Shown here: positions 1 through 8,959 of the stretch, piece after piece | How the letters are laid out: the number at the start of each line of letters is the position of its first letter | How positions within the stretch are numbered: the stretch's first letter is position 1 | Program-made: the position numbers and the translations under genes | The notes under the pieces: model-generated | The model's database searches: none | What the model saw: only the letters and a program-made list of their open reading frames with translations | What the model was told of the DNA's origin: nothing | NCBI GenBank assembly: GCA_020883125.1 | Contig: JAHREW010000022.1 | Span: 1-47,981, forward strand | Direction of reading: 5' to 3' | Length of the DNA: 47,981 bases | From: Microcoleus sp. CAWBG506 | GTDB taxonomy: Bacteria; Cyanobacteriota; Cyanobacteriia; Cyanobacteriales; Microcoleaceae

Positions 1-401
1 CGTATCCTGAAAATTCGGGAAACGCGATTGTTAAATAGTAGGGAAACGGCATTGCCGTATCCTGAAAATTCGGGAAACGCGATTGTTAAATAGTAGGAAA
101 ACGGCATTGCCGTATCCTGAAAATTCGGGAAACGCGATTGTTAAATAGTAGGGAAACGGCATTGCCGTATCCTGAAAATTCGGGAAACGCGACTGTTAAA
201 TAGTAGGGAAACGGCATTGCCGTATCCTGAAAATTCGGGAAACGCGATTGTTAAATAGTAGGGAAACGGCATTGCCGTATCCTGAAAATTCGGGAAACGC
301 GATTGTTAAATAGTAGGGAAACGGCATTGCCGTATCCTGAAAATTCGGGAAACGCGATTGTTAAATAGTAGGAAAACGGCATTGCCGTATCCTGAAAATT
401 C
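1..401. repeat. 55-bp tandem repeat, 7 full copies plus a 16-bp partial copy
   Basis: Copies start at 1, 56, 111, 166, 221, 276 and 331, with a partial copy from 386. They differ at only a few positions (for example an A for G near the end of copies 2 and 7, and GACTG for GATTG in copy 4). Each unit contains the palindromic core ACGGCATTGCCGT, flanked by GGAA and ATCC so that the symmetric stretch is about 21 nt. The array may continue left of the window. There are no unique spacers, so it is not CRISPR. It ends 23 nt before the ackA start codon. The same core recurs at 38689-38830 and near 42361. Confidence 0.95.
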
Positions 402-424
402 AAGTTGTTGCCAAAAATTATCTT

Positions 425-1630
425 ATGAAAATATTAGTTTTAAACGCAGGTTCTAGCAGTCAAAAAAGCTGTCTTTACGAGTTAAACGACGCGAAGTCCG
501 ATCGCCCTTTGCAACCTCTGTGGGAAGCAAAAATTGATTGGACTCACCAGCAGAATGTATCTGAATTGAAAGTAGAAACAGCAGCAGGTAGTCAGCTAGA
601 AGAGGAGTTAGCCTCAGAATCTCGCCAAGCTGCTATTTATCGAATGCTGGAGACTCTGTGGAAGGGAAAAACTCAAACCATTAACAATCTAAACGAAATT
701 GATATTGTCGGGCACCGCGTCGTACACGGCGGGCAAGAGTATCAGCAAAGTACGTTAATTTCACCAGATGTTAAAAAGGCGATCGCCCGTTTAGCAGTTT
801 TCGCCCCCATCCACAATCCCGTCAATCTTGAAGGCATTGAAGCGATCGAAAAAATCCTCCCAAATGTGCGGCAAATAGCAGTATTTGATACAGCTTTTCA
901 CGCAGGATTAGCACCCGCCACCTTTGTGTATCCAGGCCCCTACGAATGGCTGGAAAAAGGCATTCGCCGCTACGGTTTTCACGGGATTAGCCATCAATAT
1001 TGCGCGCGTCGGGCTGCCGAAATTCTGGGGCGTGATTTGGCAGATTTGCGGCTGATTAGCTGTCATTTGGGCAACGGGTGTTCTCTGGCTGCTATTCGCG
1101 GTGGCGTCAGTGTGGATACGACGATGGGATTTACGCCCTTGGAAGGTTTGATGATGGGAAGTCGATCGGGTTCCATCGATCCTGGTATTATAATTCATCT
1201 GTTAAGGCGATCGGATTTAACTGCCGAAAAACTTGACAATATGCTCAATCGCAATTCTGGTTTGAAAGGGATTTCTGGGGTGTCTGCTGATATGCGACAG
1301 ATTGTGGAAGCGATTTCCCAAGGTAATGAGAGAGCTCAACTAGCATTGGATATTTACATCCACCGTTTGCGTGCCGGTATCGGGGCGATGCTGGCGAGTT
1401 TGGGAGGATTAGATGCTTTGATTTTTACGGCGGGTGTTGGGGAAAATTCCCCTATTGTGCGGGCTGCTGCTTGCGAAGCTTTTGGATTTATGGGTTTAAA
1501 ATTGGATGAAGAGCACAATCTACAGTCGCCCATTGATGCAGATATTGCGACGGCGGATTCTGCGGTGAAAGTTTTAGTAATTCACACCCAGGAAGATTGG
1601 GAAATTGCGCGGGAGTGCTCGAAATTTTGA
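425..1630 (+). CDS. ackA: Acetate kinase
   Basis: Cytoplasmic enzyme that interconverts acetate + ATP and acetyl phosphate + ADP, used in fermentative acetate formation or acetate activation. At 401 aa it has the usual family length. Visible ASKHA-family motifs are the N-terminal NAGSSS (residues 7-12), VGHRVVHGG near 95-103, FDTAFH (154-159, holding the catalytic Asp), HGISHQY near 186-192, HLGNGCS, and a late Glu in TQEDWE. The ATG used has no clear Shine-Dalgarno sequence, but the protein begins exactly where the family does. The 55-bp tandem array stops 23 nt upstream, so any promoter must lie inside or left of the array. The gene converges on the methyltransferase gene with only 5 nt between their ends. 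No phosphotransacetylase gene is adjacent. Confidence 0.96.
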   Translation: MKILVLNAGSSSQKSCLYELNDAKSDRPLQPLWEAKIDWTHQQNVSELKVETAAGSQLEEELASESRQAAIYRMLETLWKGKTQTINNLNEIDIVGHRVVHGGQEYQQSTLISPDVKKAIARLAVFAPIHNPVNLEGIEAIEKILPNVRQIAVFDTAFHAGLAPATFVYPGPYEWLEKGIRRYGFHGISHQYCARRAAEILGRDLADLRLISCHLGNGCSLAAIRGGVSVDTTMGFTPLEGLMMGSRSGSIDPGIIIHLLRRSDLTAEKLDNMLNRNSGLKGISGVSADMRQIVEAISQGNERAQLALDIYIHRLRAGIGAMLASLGGLDALIFTAGVGENSPIVRAAACEAFGFMGLKLDEEHNLQSPIDADIATADSAVKVLVIHTQEDWEIARECSKF

Positions 1631-1635
1631 TGATT

Positions 1636-4600
1636 TCAGGTTGGCCCAGATGATAGTGCAAAGGTGTGATAGGCGGCTAATGCTGCTTGTTTCACGGTTT
1701 CGGGGACGATGGGAAAAGTAGTCAAAATGTAGGCGAATTCTGCTTCTGTTAAGCCGTAAAGGTGGGCGATGATGCCGTCTAATTCGGCTCGCAATTTAGC
1801 GCGTTCTGTTTCATCGGTAGCGCCTTCTCCGTGGGAGTTTAAGCCGACTTCTTGGGCTAATTCGTCAAACTCTGGCGTAGTGCAGATGAGTTTGGCGGCG
1901 CGCTGTACGATGTCCCAGAAATATTTATCACCTGATTTTAATCGCGGGACAGGAAGTTGGTAAACATAAAACATACTGCAATGTGCTGTCACTTTTTGGC
2001 GAATCAAAGAATCACAGGCAAAACTATTAAGTACAGAACATATCAACAGTAAATCATCCTGTTTGGTAAGTGGCTGAGATAAACTTAGCGTATTTCCTGC
2101 AAAATAATTAGGGGGAAGTATCGTAGAAATCATAGTACGAATATCAGTGTTGCGTGCAATATCTCTAAATCCTAAGCGATAGCCTTGATAATCAAATTTT
2201 TGACCATTATCGTTCTGCCCTTTCCCTAATAAAGCCTTTCTCCCTTCCGCTTCATCCACCCAATACCTCGGTTCAGCGTATAGATGAGTAAACTGATGAA
2301 TCATTTTCCCTTCATAAAGTGGCAGTCTCCCTTTCCCTGGTTCTTGCTGGAATAAATGACTGTCATTAGTCATGTGAAATTCAGCAGTTAGCCGCAGATT
2401 CCATTTTCCATCAATCTTTTCGCCAAGTAAAGGGAATTGCAGCATTTTCTCAGCAATCCGAATATCTCCCTCATTTTTAAACTCCATCACCGAGAGAGAG
2501 TCAGGAGATAACTTCCGCACTAATTCAACGTTAACTTGCAAGCTATCCGCACTAGGAAACCTTTGCAGTTCATCCACATCAAGACGCATAAAAGCTGAGG
2601 GAAACTCAGTTGTTATCCCATCCTTCTCAAAAGTAAGGACAACGATTTTGAAACGACTATCAACCCCTTCAAAAATAGTTTTACGATTTTCCAGACAAAA
2701 TAACCCCGTGACTTTGGTTTGACTAAATAACATTTCCCGCAGTTGCTTAGTACCCAAGTCAGTGTAAATGCCGCTGGGAATCACAATCCCGCACTCGCCA
2801 CCGCTGCGTAACAGATTAAAGCATTGTTCTACAAAAAGTTTATAGAGATTAATATCCGTACCTGCTTTTTTACCATTGACAATGGAAATCTGATTTTTGT
2901 ACTGTTCCGCTGAACGATAGTAAGCACTAATGTGGGGAAAATTGCTCTGATATTCCAACCAAGCATTAGAAACCTCTGTATCTTGCAAGAGTTTCTTTTG
3001 TTCTTTCTCAAAACTCTTAATATCCATCTTCTTTTTCGTCACTAAGTTGCTATAATTAGCAAAAAATTCCTTAGCATCTGGCTTAAAAATTTCCCAAGGT
3101 GGATTAGTAATAATTGCATCAAAACCGCCCCGTTGATGCAAAATCTCATCAAACTCATAGCCCCAGTGAAAAGGCTTCAAAGCTTCAATATCAGCGAGAG
3201 TCACGGTACGCTTAATCGGCTTACCGCTAATCTGTGATTGTTCAAACTTAATTTTTAATTGCTGGAAATCTTCCAACAAAATTTTATTAATATTTTCGAT
3301 AGCCGAGGCTTTCTTTTCGGCAATTTCATCTCGCAAACTCTGCAAGTTTTGGCTATAGGTAGTCGCATGACGGTAAATAGAGATTAGACGATTTTTCTCC
3401 TCTAATACTTGTCTGTATGTCTTGTGAAACAGATTTAACTGAGTTCCACTTCCTTCATATTCTGCGTCATCCACCCGCAGTAATCCAATTAAGGAATTGC
3501 CAGCCATGATGTTAAAATCAATATTCGGCAACGGTTCCAAGTCGTTGACATTCTGCGCCGCCGAAACTAAGGCTAAAAACAGTCGCAATTTAGCAATTTC
3601 CACTGCTTCGGGCATAATATCTACGCCGTAGAGGTTGTCGCTAATAATCCGTTTTTTGATATAGTAGTTGAGTGAAGTATGCTCTTTTTCGATTGTTTTG
3701 AGGTAGTCATTGAGGTAACGATCATTTAAAAATTTGCTTGTACCGATGACTGTTGAATAGATGTAAATCAGCGTTTTCATGGCTGCGACTAAAAACGCGC
3801 CGGAACCGCAGGCTGGGTCTAATAATGTGAGGTTTGGGAGGATTTCTGTTAGTAGGTGGCGACAGAGATTGGCGTCGAGATTGGTGAGGAGTTCGGTGAT
3901 GGTTTCATATGTAGGGGCGGTGCCCCCGTGCCCGCCCTCATTGACTCTATCGAGGATGAGTTTGTTGATTGTGCGATCGCACAAATATTCAGTAATCTCC
4001 GGCCTGGTATAATAAGCACCAAAGGCTTTTTGGTTAATGTATTTCTCAAAAATGTATCCCAAAACCGCCGGATTAATCTCGTTTTCCTTCCCACCCACCG
4101 TATCGTCAAGATTCCAAGAATAGGCGGCAAATAAATCTAAGATTTTCTCAAAAGCTGCATCTGGTATGGCAATATTCGGATAATTCTGTTCGATGGGATG
4201 TTCCAGAAACAGTCCGCCATTCAAATATTTAATATTGCCAATCAGCGTTTCCACCTCAGAAGTTCGTTCATGTTGGGGCTTAGCAAATCCCTCAAAAAAT
4301 AGTATTTTCAAGAATTCTGAGTAAAATAAATCCGTTCCTCGCTGTTTGCTTGCTGCTAATTTTTCCTGCAAGTACAGCATTTTACCACTGTCAATAAATC
4401 CTTTGCGCTGCAAAAAATAAACAAACATCAAGCGGTTGAGTAATACCGAAGTATACCAGCGCCTATCTGTTTCTTTTTCTATCCCGGAAATCACACTTAA
4501 AAATTCTACGTGTTGCTGTTTAAATTCTTCAAAAAACTTCTTAGTAACTCGTTCGACATCCAATCCAGCCTGCAATCTTTCGGCGACATCAATCACCGAC

Positions 4601-5034
4601 AGGGTTTCTAATTCTGCTAATTCAACTTTTAAAGCTGTGACTTTACTCAACAGTAAATCGCAGGGTTCTCGTTTCACATATACATGATCGCGGGGATAAA
4701 GTTTTGTACCTTCGCGCTTTACCCAATACCAGACACATTTAGTGCGATTTTTGTCAATAAAAATCAATAGGTTTTCGGCGGAAATTTGGACTATTTCGCG
4801 ATAAATTGTCAGTCTTTTAGTCGCATTGGGGATGTTTCCGCTAGCGCTGGTAATTTCGTATACAACTACTCCTAAAAGTTGGGCGATGGCTTTTCGGGAA
4901 TAAGTCTCGCCGTCTACTTCTACAGGTACGGTTTTGTGGGAAGATGGATTATCCCAACCGAGTTGTTGGACAAATAGTTTGTTGAATTCAAAGTCTTGAA
5001 GAAGTTGGCGGGATTCTGTAAGTGTTTGCGGCAT
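1636..5034 (-). CDS. Large Eco57I-type N6-adenine DNA methyltransferase (modification subunit of a restriction/defence pair)
   Basis: 1132-aa class I SAM-dependent DNA methyltransferase. The SAM-binding motif LDPACGSGAFL lies at about residues 405-415 and the catalytic motif NPPW at 644-647, the arrangement of gamma-type N6-adenine methylases of the Eco57I/type IIG group. The N-terminal 300 residues have no obvious nuclease motif. The region after about 700 resembles a target-recognition part (TaqI-like C-terminal domain), and the last 100 residues are helical. The gene lies 194 nt downstream of the PLD-helicase gene on the same strand, so the two are likely a functional pair. Residues around EGGHGGTAPTYE (about 366-377) are encoded by a 27-bp dispersed repeat (3911-3937) inserted in frame just ahead of motif I. 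Exact recognition site and methylation type cannot be read from sequence. Confidence 0.9.
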   Translation of the reverse strand: MPQTLTESRQLLQDFEFNKLFVQQLGWDNPSSHKTVPVEVDGETYSRKAIAQLLGVVVYEITSASGNIPNATKRLTIYREIVQISAENLLIFIDKNRTKCVWYWVKREGTKLYPRDHVYVKREPCDLLLSKVTALKVELAELETLSVIDVAERLQAGLDVERVTKKFFEEFKQQHVEFLSVISGIEKETDRRWYTSVLLNRLMFVYFLQRKGFIDSGKMLYLQEKLAASKQRGTDLFYSEFLKILFFEGFAKPQHERTSEVETLIGNIKYLNGGLFLEHPIEQNYPNIAIPDAAFEKILDLFAAYSWNLDDTVGGKENEINPAVLGYIFEKYINQKAFGAYYTRPEITEYLCDRTINKLILDRVNEGGHGGTAPTYETITELLTNLDANLCRHLLTEILPNLTLLDPACGSGAFLVAAMKTLIYIYSTVIGTSKFLNDRYLNDYLKTIEKEHTSLNYYIKKRIISDNLYGVDIMPEAVEIAKLRLFLALVSAAQNVNDLEPLPNIDFNIMAGNSLIGLLRVDDAEYEGSGTQLNLFHKTYRQVLEEKNRLISIYRHATTYSQNLQSLRDEIAEKKASAIENINKILLEDFQQLKIKFEQSQISGKPIKRTVTLADIEALKPFHWGYEFDEILHQRGGFDAIITNPPWEIFKPDAKEFFANYSNLVTKKKMDIKSFEKEQKKLLQDTEVSNAWLEYQSNFPHISAYYRSAEQYKNQISIVNGKKAGTDINLYKLFVEQCFNLLRSGGECGIVIPSGIYTDLGTKQLREMLFSQTKVTGLFCLENRKTIFEGVDSRFKIVVLTFEKDGITTEFPSAFMRLDVDELQRFPSADSLQVNVELVRKLSPDSLSVMEFKNEGDIRIAEKMLQFPLLGEKIDGKWNLRLTAEFHMTNDSHLFQQEPGKGRLPLYEGKMIHQFTHLYAEPRYWVDEAEGRKALLGKGQNDNGQKFDYQGYRLGFRDIARNTDIRTMISTILPPNYFAGNTLSLSQPLTKQDDLLLICSVLNSFACDSLIRQKVTAHCSMFYVYQLPVPRLKSGDKYFWDIVQRAAKLICTTPEFDELAQEVGLNSHGEGATDETERAKLRAELDGIIAHLYGLTEAEFAYILTTFPIVPETVKQAALAAYHTFALSSGPT
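3911..3937. repeat. 27-bp GTAGGGGC dispersed repeat inside the methyltransferase gene
   Basis: This stretch starts GTAGGGGC, has CCCCCGTG in the middle and ends GCCC. It has the same length and layout as the elements at 20786-20812 and 47801-47827, differing at a few internal bases. It is 9 codons long and keeps the reading frame, adding a Gly-rich loop before the SAM-binding motif. Confidence 0.8.
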
Positions 5035-5063
5035 GATTATATATGAAGGAAGCAGCAGGTGGT

Positions 5064-5214
5064 TAGAAACCGGGTTTTTGCGAGAATATTAGTTAATAGC
5101 GTTGAATCTCGGTAAAAACCCGGTTTCTTGGGTGAGAGTGCGTAAATCAGAAACCGGGTTTTTACTAAATCTGCTGGTTACAGCGAAGTATTTTCGCAAA
5201 AACCCGGTTTCTCG
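5064..5214. repeat. Four alternating inverted copies of a GAAACCGGGTTTTT repeat
   Basis: The 194-bp gap between the methyltransferase and helicase genes is mostly this repeat. GAAACCGGGTTTTT occurs near 5066 and 5150, and its reverse complement AAAAACCCGGTTTC near 5114 and 5198, so the copies can pair into stem-loops. The same unit occurs at 19448-19513 and, degenerate, at 43820-43878. It is a dispersed cyanobacterial repeat; I see no gene here. Confidence 0.85.
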
Positions 5215-5228
5215 AATCCCAATAGTTA

Positions 5229-8200
5229 TTATATCTCCTGAAATAAGCCTAAAGAACAAATAATCATCGGTTCCCGTTTTTCTCCATCTTCATTAACTAT
5301 ACAAAAACGGTCGTCCATTCTTAATGCTACGACTAATTCTGCTAAAGCGCGATCGCCAATACCGCTTTTTAATTGCCGATTTAACGTGTCAATTGCCGAT
5401 TGACGCAGGGGATAGCGGTAAATTTCATCAATGGCTTTTGCCAATTCCTCCGATGCAAATATTGTACCACGCATGGACTGGGCGTAACTTTTCAAACGTT
5501 CATAAGTTCGGAATCTGGCCCCGGAAGACCGGCCCAATTGTCCGCCCGCAGTTGACTCTTCTTCTGCTATCAATTCTGCACCTTTTTGAACTAATTCGTG
5601 ATGTTGTTTGTCTCTGGGGATTGCTGGTGTGGATTCGTCGCAGGCGGCAATTTTTAATATGGCTAGTTGCGATTGACTGACACTGTTTCCAGCGCGATCG
5701 ACCCAAATTAAGGAATCATTTCCCTCGGCGGTTTTCATGTACAATAAAACTCCTTCGGGCTGCAATGGTTCTGGTGTATGATTCCGAGTTGAGTAAACTA
5801 CATTTGGCATGGATTCAATGGTTTTTTTCAAAGTTGGATTGTTGTCTGTCGCATTTTTCCAAATCTGAAAAGCTTCGGATGTTAAGTCAACTTCGGCATC
5901 TTCTTCTCCATCTAAAATGCCGGATTTTTCATTGTAAATATCCAGAATTACTTGTGGTGAATCATCTTCAAAAAATGTCTCGTCAGTTCCCACAACTTCG
6001 GCATTTTCTTGTAACCTTCGGCGCAGTCTTTCGCGCAGGTTGATAATCCGCTCTACTCCTTCTTCTGGCAAAAATGAATAGCACAAAATCTGTTCTGCTT
6101 GCTGTCCGATTCTGTCTACTCTTCCCGCCCGCTGAATCAACCGAATGATTGCCCAAGGTAAGTCATAATTAACAATAATCGCACTGTCTTGTAAGTTGTG
6201 ACCTTCACTCAGAATGTCGGTGGCAATTAAGACTCGCAATTCTTGTTCGGGTGAGATTTTTTCACGCTTACCGTTGCTAGTTGGACTAAACCGGAATGTG
6301 AGTTCGGTGGGGTCTTTTGATTTGCCTGTCACTGATGCAACGCCTGCAATATTTAACTTGGTTAAGTTGTCGGTTAGATAGCGGACTGTATCGGCAAATT
6401 GAGTAAAAATTAATACTTTCTCGTGGGGGTGAGTTTCTGTCAGCAATCTCACCAAAGCTGCTAATTTTTCATCTGGTTGAGAATGCCATGCGCTGCAAGT
6501 TTGCAATACTTCAATTAAGGAGCGCGCATCTGCTAGTAAATCCCGTTTTAACTTCTTGCTATCAAAAAAGTCGGATTTTAACCATTTAAACCTGCGCTGG
6601 TAGCGGGTTTTATATTCTTGATAAACTACTTCTGCCCGCTGTTTAAAGGTTTTTTCGTTTAGTAGCAATTCGGCTGCAACATCTAAAAGCTCTCCAGAAT
6701 CGTCTGGCTGCTTCTTAATTTGGTCAGGGCGAAGCATTCCGGCAGATAATTCATTAGTAATAAGCAGAGATTTATTGCCGGAATGCTTCTCCCCTACCAG
6801 TATATTGGCAACATTAAGATGCTCCGAATTATCTTCTGTTTCTTCGCTATCAAAATTGCTCATCACAACTGCATCAGTATCTTCGTCGCTGTTGCGGGTA
6901 TCCAATAATTCTGCATCCTGAGTGCCGATCGGGATATCGGAGTTTTGGTCGATCGCATATAAGTAGATAAAATTCCGCAGGATGTGTCGCTCGATCGACT
7001 GAATAAAGGCACTCCCGCTGCTTTCTAGGCGCTTAAACAGGTTTGTCCGCGAAAAACCCATCAACCGCCGACCGCCACGGAATAGGGCATTTAGCTGTCG
7101 CTGTTCTGCTTCAGTCGGCTGTTGTTTGGGTTTTTTGGCGATGTAATTTCCCAGCCCGTAACGGGGCAGATTTAGGGCGTTGATGACTTCGACAATTTCT
7201 GGGAAGTCAAGCTGGGCTTTGGTTGCAGGATTTTCGGAGGAAAACTTAATGGTTTTGGGAAGGCGATCGGGAAAATAGGAGCGCGTGCGATTCTCTTCGA
7301 GGGCTTCGCTAACGGCAAATTCTAGATATTTGCGCGGGTTTTCTGCATCAGTTGTCGCATAATTTTCTTTGATAAACGAGCGAGTTCGCCTCACCATGTA
7401 CCGCTTCATCAACTCTCGCCAATCATCAGGATGTTCGCTTTTTTCAAAAGCAGCTAAAGAGCGCACGGAACATTGATGCCGCTTCATAAATTCTAACTCT
7501 CCTTGACTACCACCGCCTAATTTATTTAGCAAAGCTTCCGGGCGCAATCCTAAATTTTGCTCTTCGGGAATAAACAGCCGTAATTGAGCAGATAAATCTA
7601 AATAGGTTTTGTTGTAGGGAGTTGCTGAAAGTAGAATACATTTACTTTCATTGATGGCAATATATTCTTGAATGGCTCGGTATCGCTTACCTTCGCGGTT
7701 TCTGAGGTTATGACTTTCATCGATTAAGACAACTCGGTAGCGGCGCAATTCCGGCAATTCTTGCTGTACCCGACTGATGGATAAGACTTTCGCCAGCAGG
7801 CGATATTTATCTGCATACTCTTGCCACATTTTGACTAAGTTTTTCGGACAAATAATCAGGGTTTCCAAGAAACAATCTTCTTGGAGAATTTTGGCGATCG
7901 CCGTACCGACTAAAGTTTTGCCCAAACCTACCACATCGCCAATAATCACGCCTCCCCGTTTGGTAATGTGACGGGCTGCTAGCTTAACGGCTTCTTCTTG
8001 AAACTGAAATAAACCCTTAAAGTCGCGGGGAATCTGAAATTCAGCAATACCTGCGATCGCCTCGCGGGACAAATGATAGACAATGTTGAGATAGATGTGA
8101 TAGGGTGGAATTAGTTCTGCTCTCGCCCAACTGCGATCGATAATTTCTGCAAGTTCTTTAGAAATATCAACACAGCCGTATTCTTCCCAGCGATCGTCAA

Positions 8201-8771
8201 ACCATTTTTGCAACTTATTACAAGCATCAAAATCTAAAATATCAATGTTCAGTTCTCCTTGTTTCGATAGTCCCGATAAAGTCAGATTGCTGCTACCCAA
8301 AAAACCGACTATCGGACTGTTTGGGTCTTGACGATGAACGAGATAAAGTTTAGCGTGTAGGTGATAGGCTAAAAATAATTTAACAATCACTTTTCCAGTT
8401 TTAATCTGATAACTTAATCGGCGTAATCCTGCTTCATCGATATCACTGGGAGCCCCTATTGTCAACTGTTGGCGAAATTCCTCAGCCATCCGTTTTTTGA
8501 GGCGAATAATGGCACTATTGTCAATGCCGCTGTGATGGGAAATCAGGCTAAAACTAGCATTCAATTCATCGGATGGCAAACTTTGCATTCCTACCAAAAG
8601 GCGACAACAGGCTCCTTGATTTCCCATGTATGCTTCGATTACATCGCCAATGCTCCGCCATCCCCGGAGGTTGAAATAGCCAACGCAAAAATCTGCACGG
8701 TAGGAGAGTTTAATCGTTTCTCGTAATGCTGGTAGCAGAGATAGTTCGATGTTATCAAAAATGCGTGGCAC
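5229..8771 (-). CDS. PLD-nuclease/SNF2-type helicase fusion (probable defence or restriction protein)
   Basis: 1180-aa protein with two parts. Residues 1-200 are a phospholipase-D-like domain with one HxK motif (H139-A-K141) followed by GSSNLT (159-164), as in PLD-family nucleases, which usually dimerise to bring two HxK motifs together. From about 250 it is a superfamily 2 helicase of the SNF2/RapA type: GLGKT Walker A (282-286), DESH Walker B (351-354), SATP motif III (382-385), then ILSEGHNLQ and QRAGRVDRIGQ (about 855-895) for motifs V and VI. A long charged insert separates the two RecA lobes. With the adjacent methyltransferase this looks like a nuclease-translocase plus modification pair. 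It recalls the parts of DISARM (SNF2 helicase, PLD protein, methylase), but DrmA and DrmB are absent. Function in defence is inference. Confidence 0.88.
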   Translation of the reverse strand: MPRIFDNIELSLLPALRETIKLSYRADFCVGYFNLRGWRSIGDVIEAYMGNQGACCRLLVGMQSLPSDELNASFSLISHHSGIDNSAIIRLKKRMAEEFRQQLTIGAPSDIDEAGLRRLSYQIKTGKVIVKLFLAYHLHAKLYLVHRQDPNSPIVGFLGSSNLTLSGLSKQGELNIDILDFDACNKLQKWFDDRWEEYGCVDISKELAEIIDRSWARAELIPPYHIYLNIVYHLSREAIAGIAEFQIPRDFKGLFQFQEEAVKLAARHITKRGGVIIGDVVGLGKTLVGTAIAKILQEDCFLETLIICPKNLVKMWQEYADKYRLLAKVLSISRVQQELPELRRYRVVLIDESHNLRNREGKRYRAIQEYIAINESKCILLSATPYNKTYLDLSAQLRLFIPEEQNLGLRPEALLNKLGGGSQGELEFMKRHQCSVRSLAAFEKSEHPDDWRELMKRYMVRRTRSFIKENYATTDAENPRKYLEFAVSEALEENRTRSYFPDRLPKTIKFSSENPATKAQLDFPEIVEVINALNLPRYGLGNYIAKKPKQQPTEAEQRQLNALFRGGRRLMGFSRTNLFKRLESSGSAFIQSIERHILRNFIYLYAIDQNSDIPIGTQDAELLDTRNSDEDTDAVVMSNFDSEETEDNSEHLNVANILVGEKHSGNKSLLITNELSAGMLRPDQIKKQPDDSGELLDVAAELLLNEKTFKQRAEVVYQEYKTRYQRRFKWLKSDFFDSKKLKRDLLADARSLIEVLQTCSAWHSQPDEKLAALVRLLTETHPHEKVLIFTQFADTVRYLTDNLTKLNIAGVASVTGKSKDPTELTFRFSPTSNGKREKISPEQELRVLIATDILSEGHNLQDSAIIVNYDLPWAIIRLIQRAGRVDRIGQQAEQILCYSFLPEEGVERIINLRERLRRRLQENAEVVGTDETFFEDDSPQVILDIYNEKSGILDGEEDAEVDLTSEAFQIWKNATDNNPTLKKTIESMPNVVYSTRNHTPEPLQPEGVLLYMKTAEGNDSLIWVDRAGNSVSQSQLAILKIAACDESTPAIPRDKQHHELVQKGAELIAEEESTAGGQLGRSSGARFRTYERLKSYAQSMRGTIFASEELAKAIDEIYRYPLRQSAIDTLNRQLKSGIGDRALAELVVALRMDDRFCIVNEDGEKREPMIICSLGLFQEI

Positions 8772-8959
8772 TTAGTTTATTCTCTTAGATTAGTTGTAAG
8801 TAAAAGCGATTTCGGGTAGTTGAGTGTGGTCTGGCCTACCTGTGGGATTGTTTTCTACATCTAGAGTGAATTTCATAATCTTATTTTGATTGCAGGTGTT
8901 TTCGAGAGGGGGAACAATCGAGCTTTTAATTTAAATTATAATTCATGTAAACTGTTGAC

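Noticed and set aside
1..401. Possible CRISPR array
   Set aside because: Repeats are contiguous, with no unique spacers, and are larger than CRISPR repeats; no cas gene is nearby.
908..1198. Minus-strand frame inside ackA
   Set aside because: Antisense shadow of a well supported gene; no motif or start signal.
3849..4134. Overlapping frames on both strands inside the methyltransferase gene
   Set aside because: Shadows of the long coding frame around the repeat insertion.
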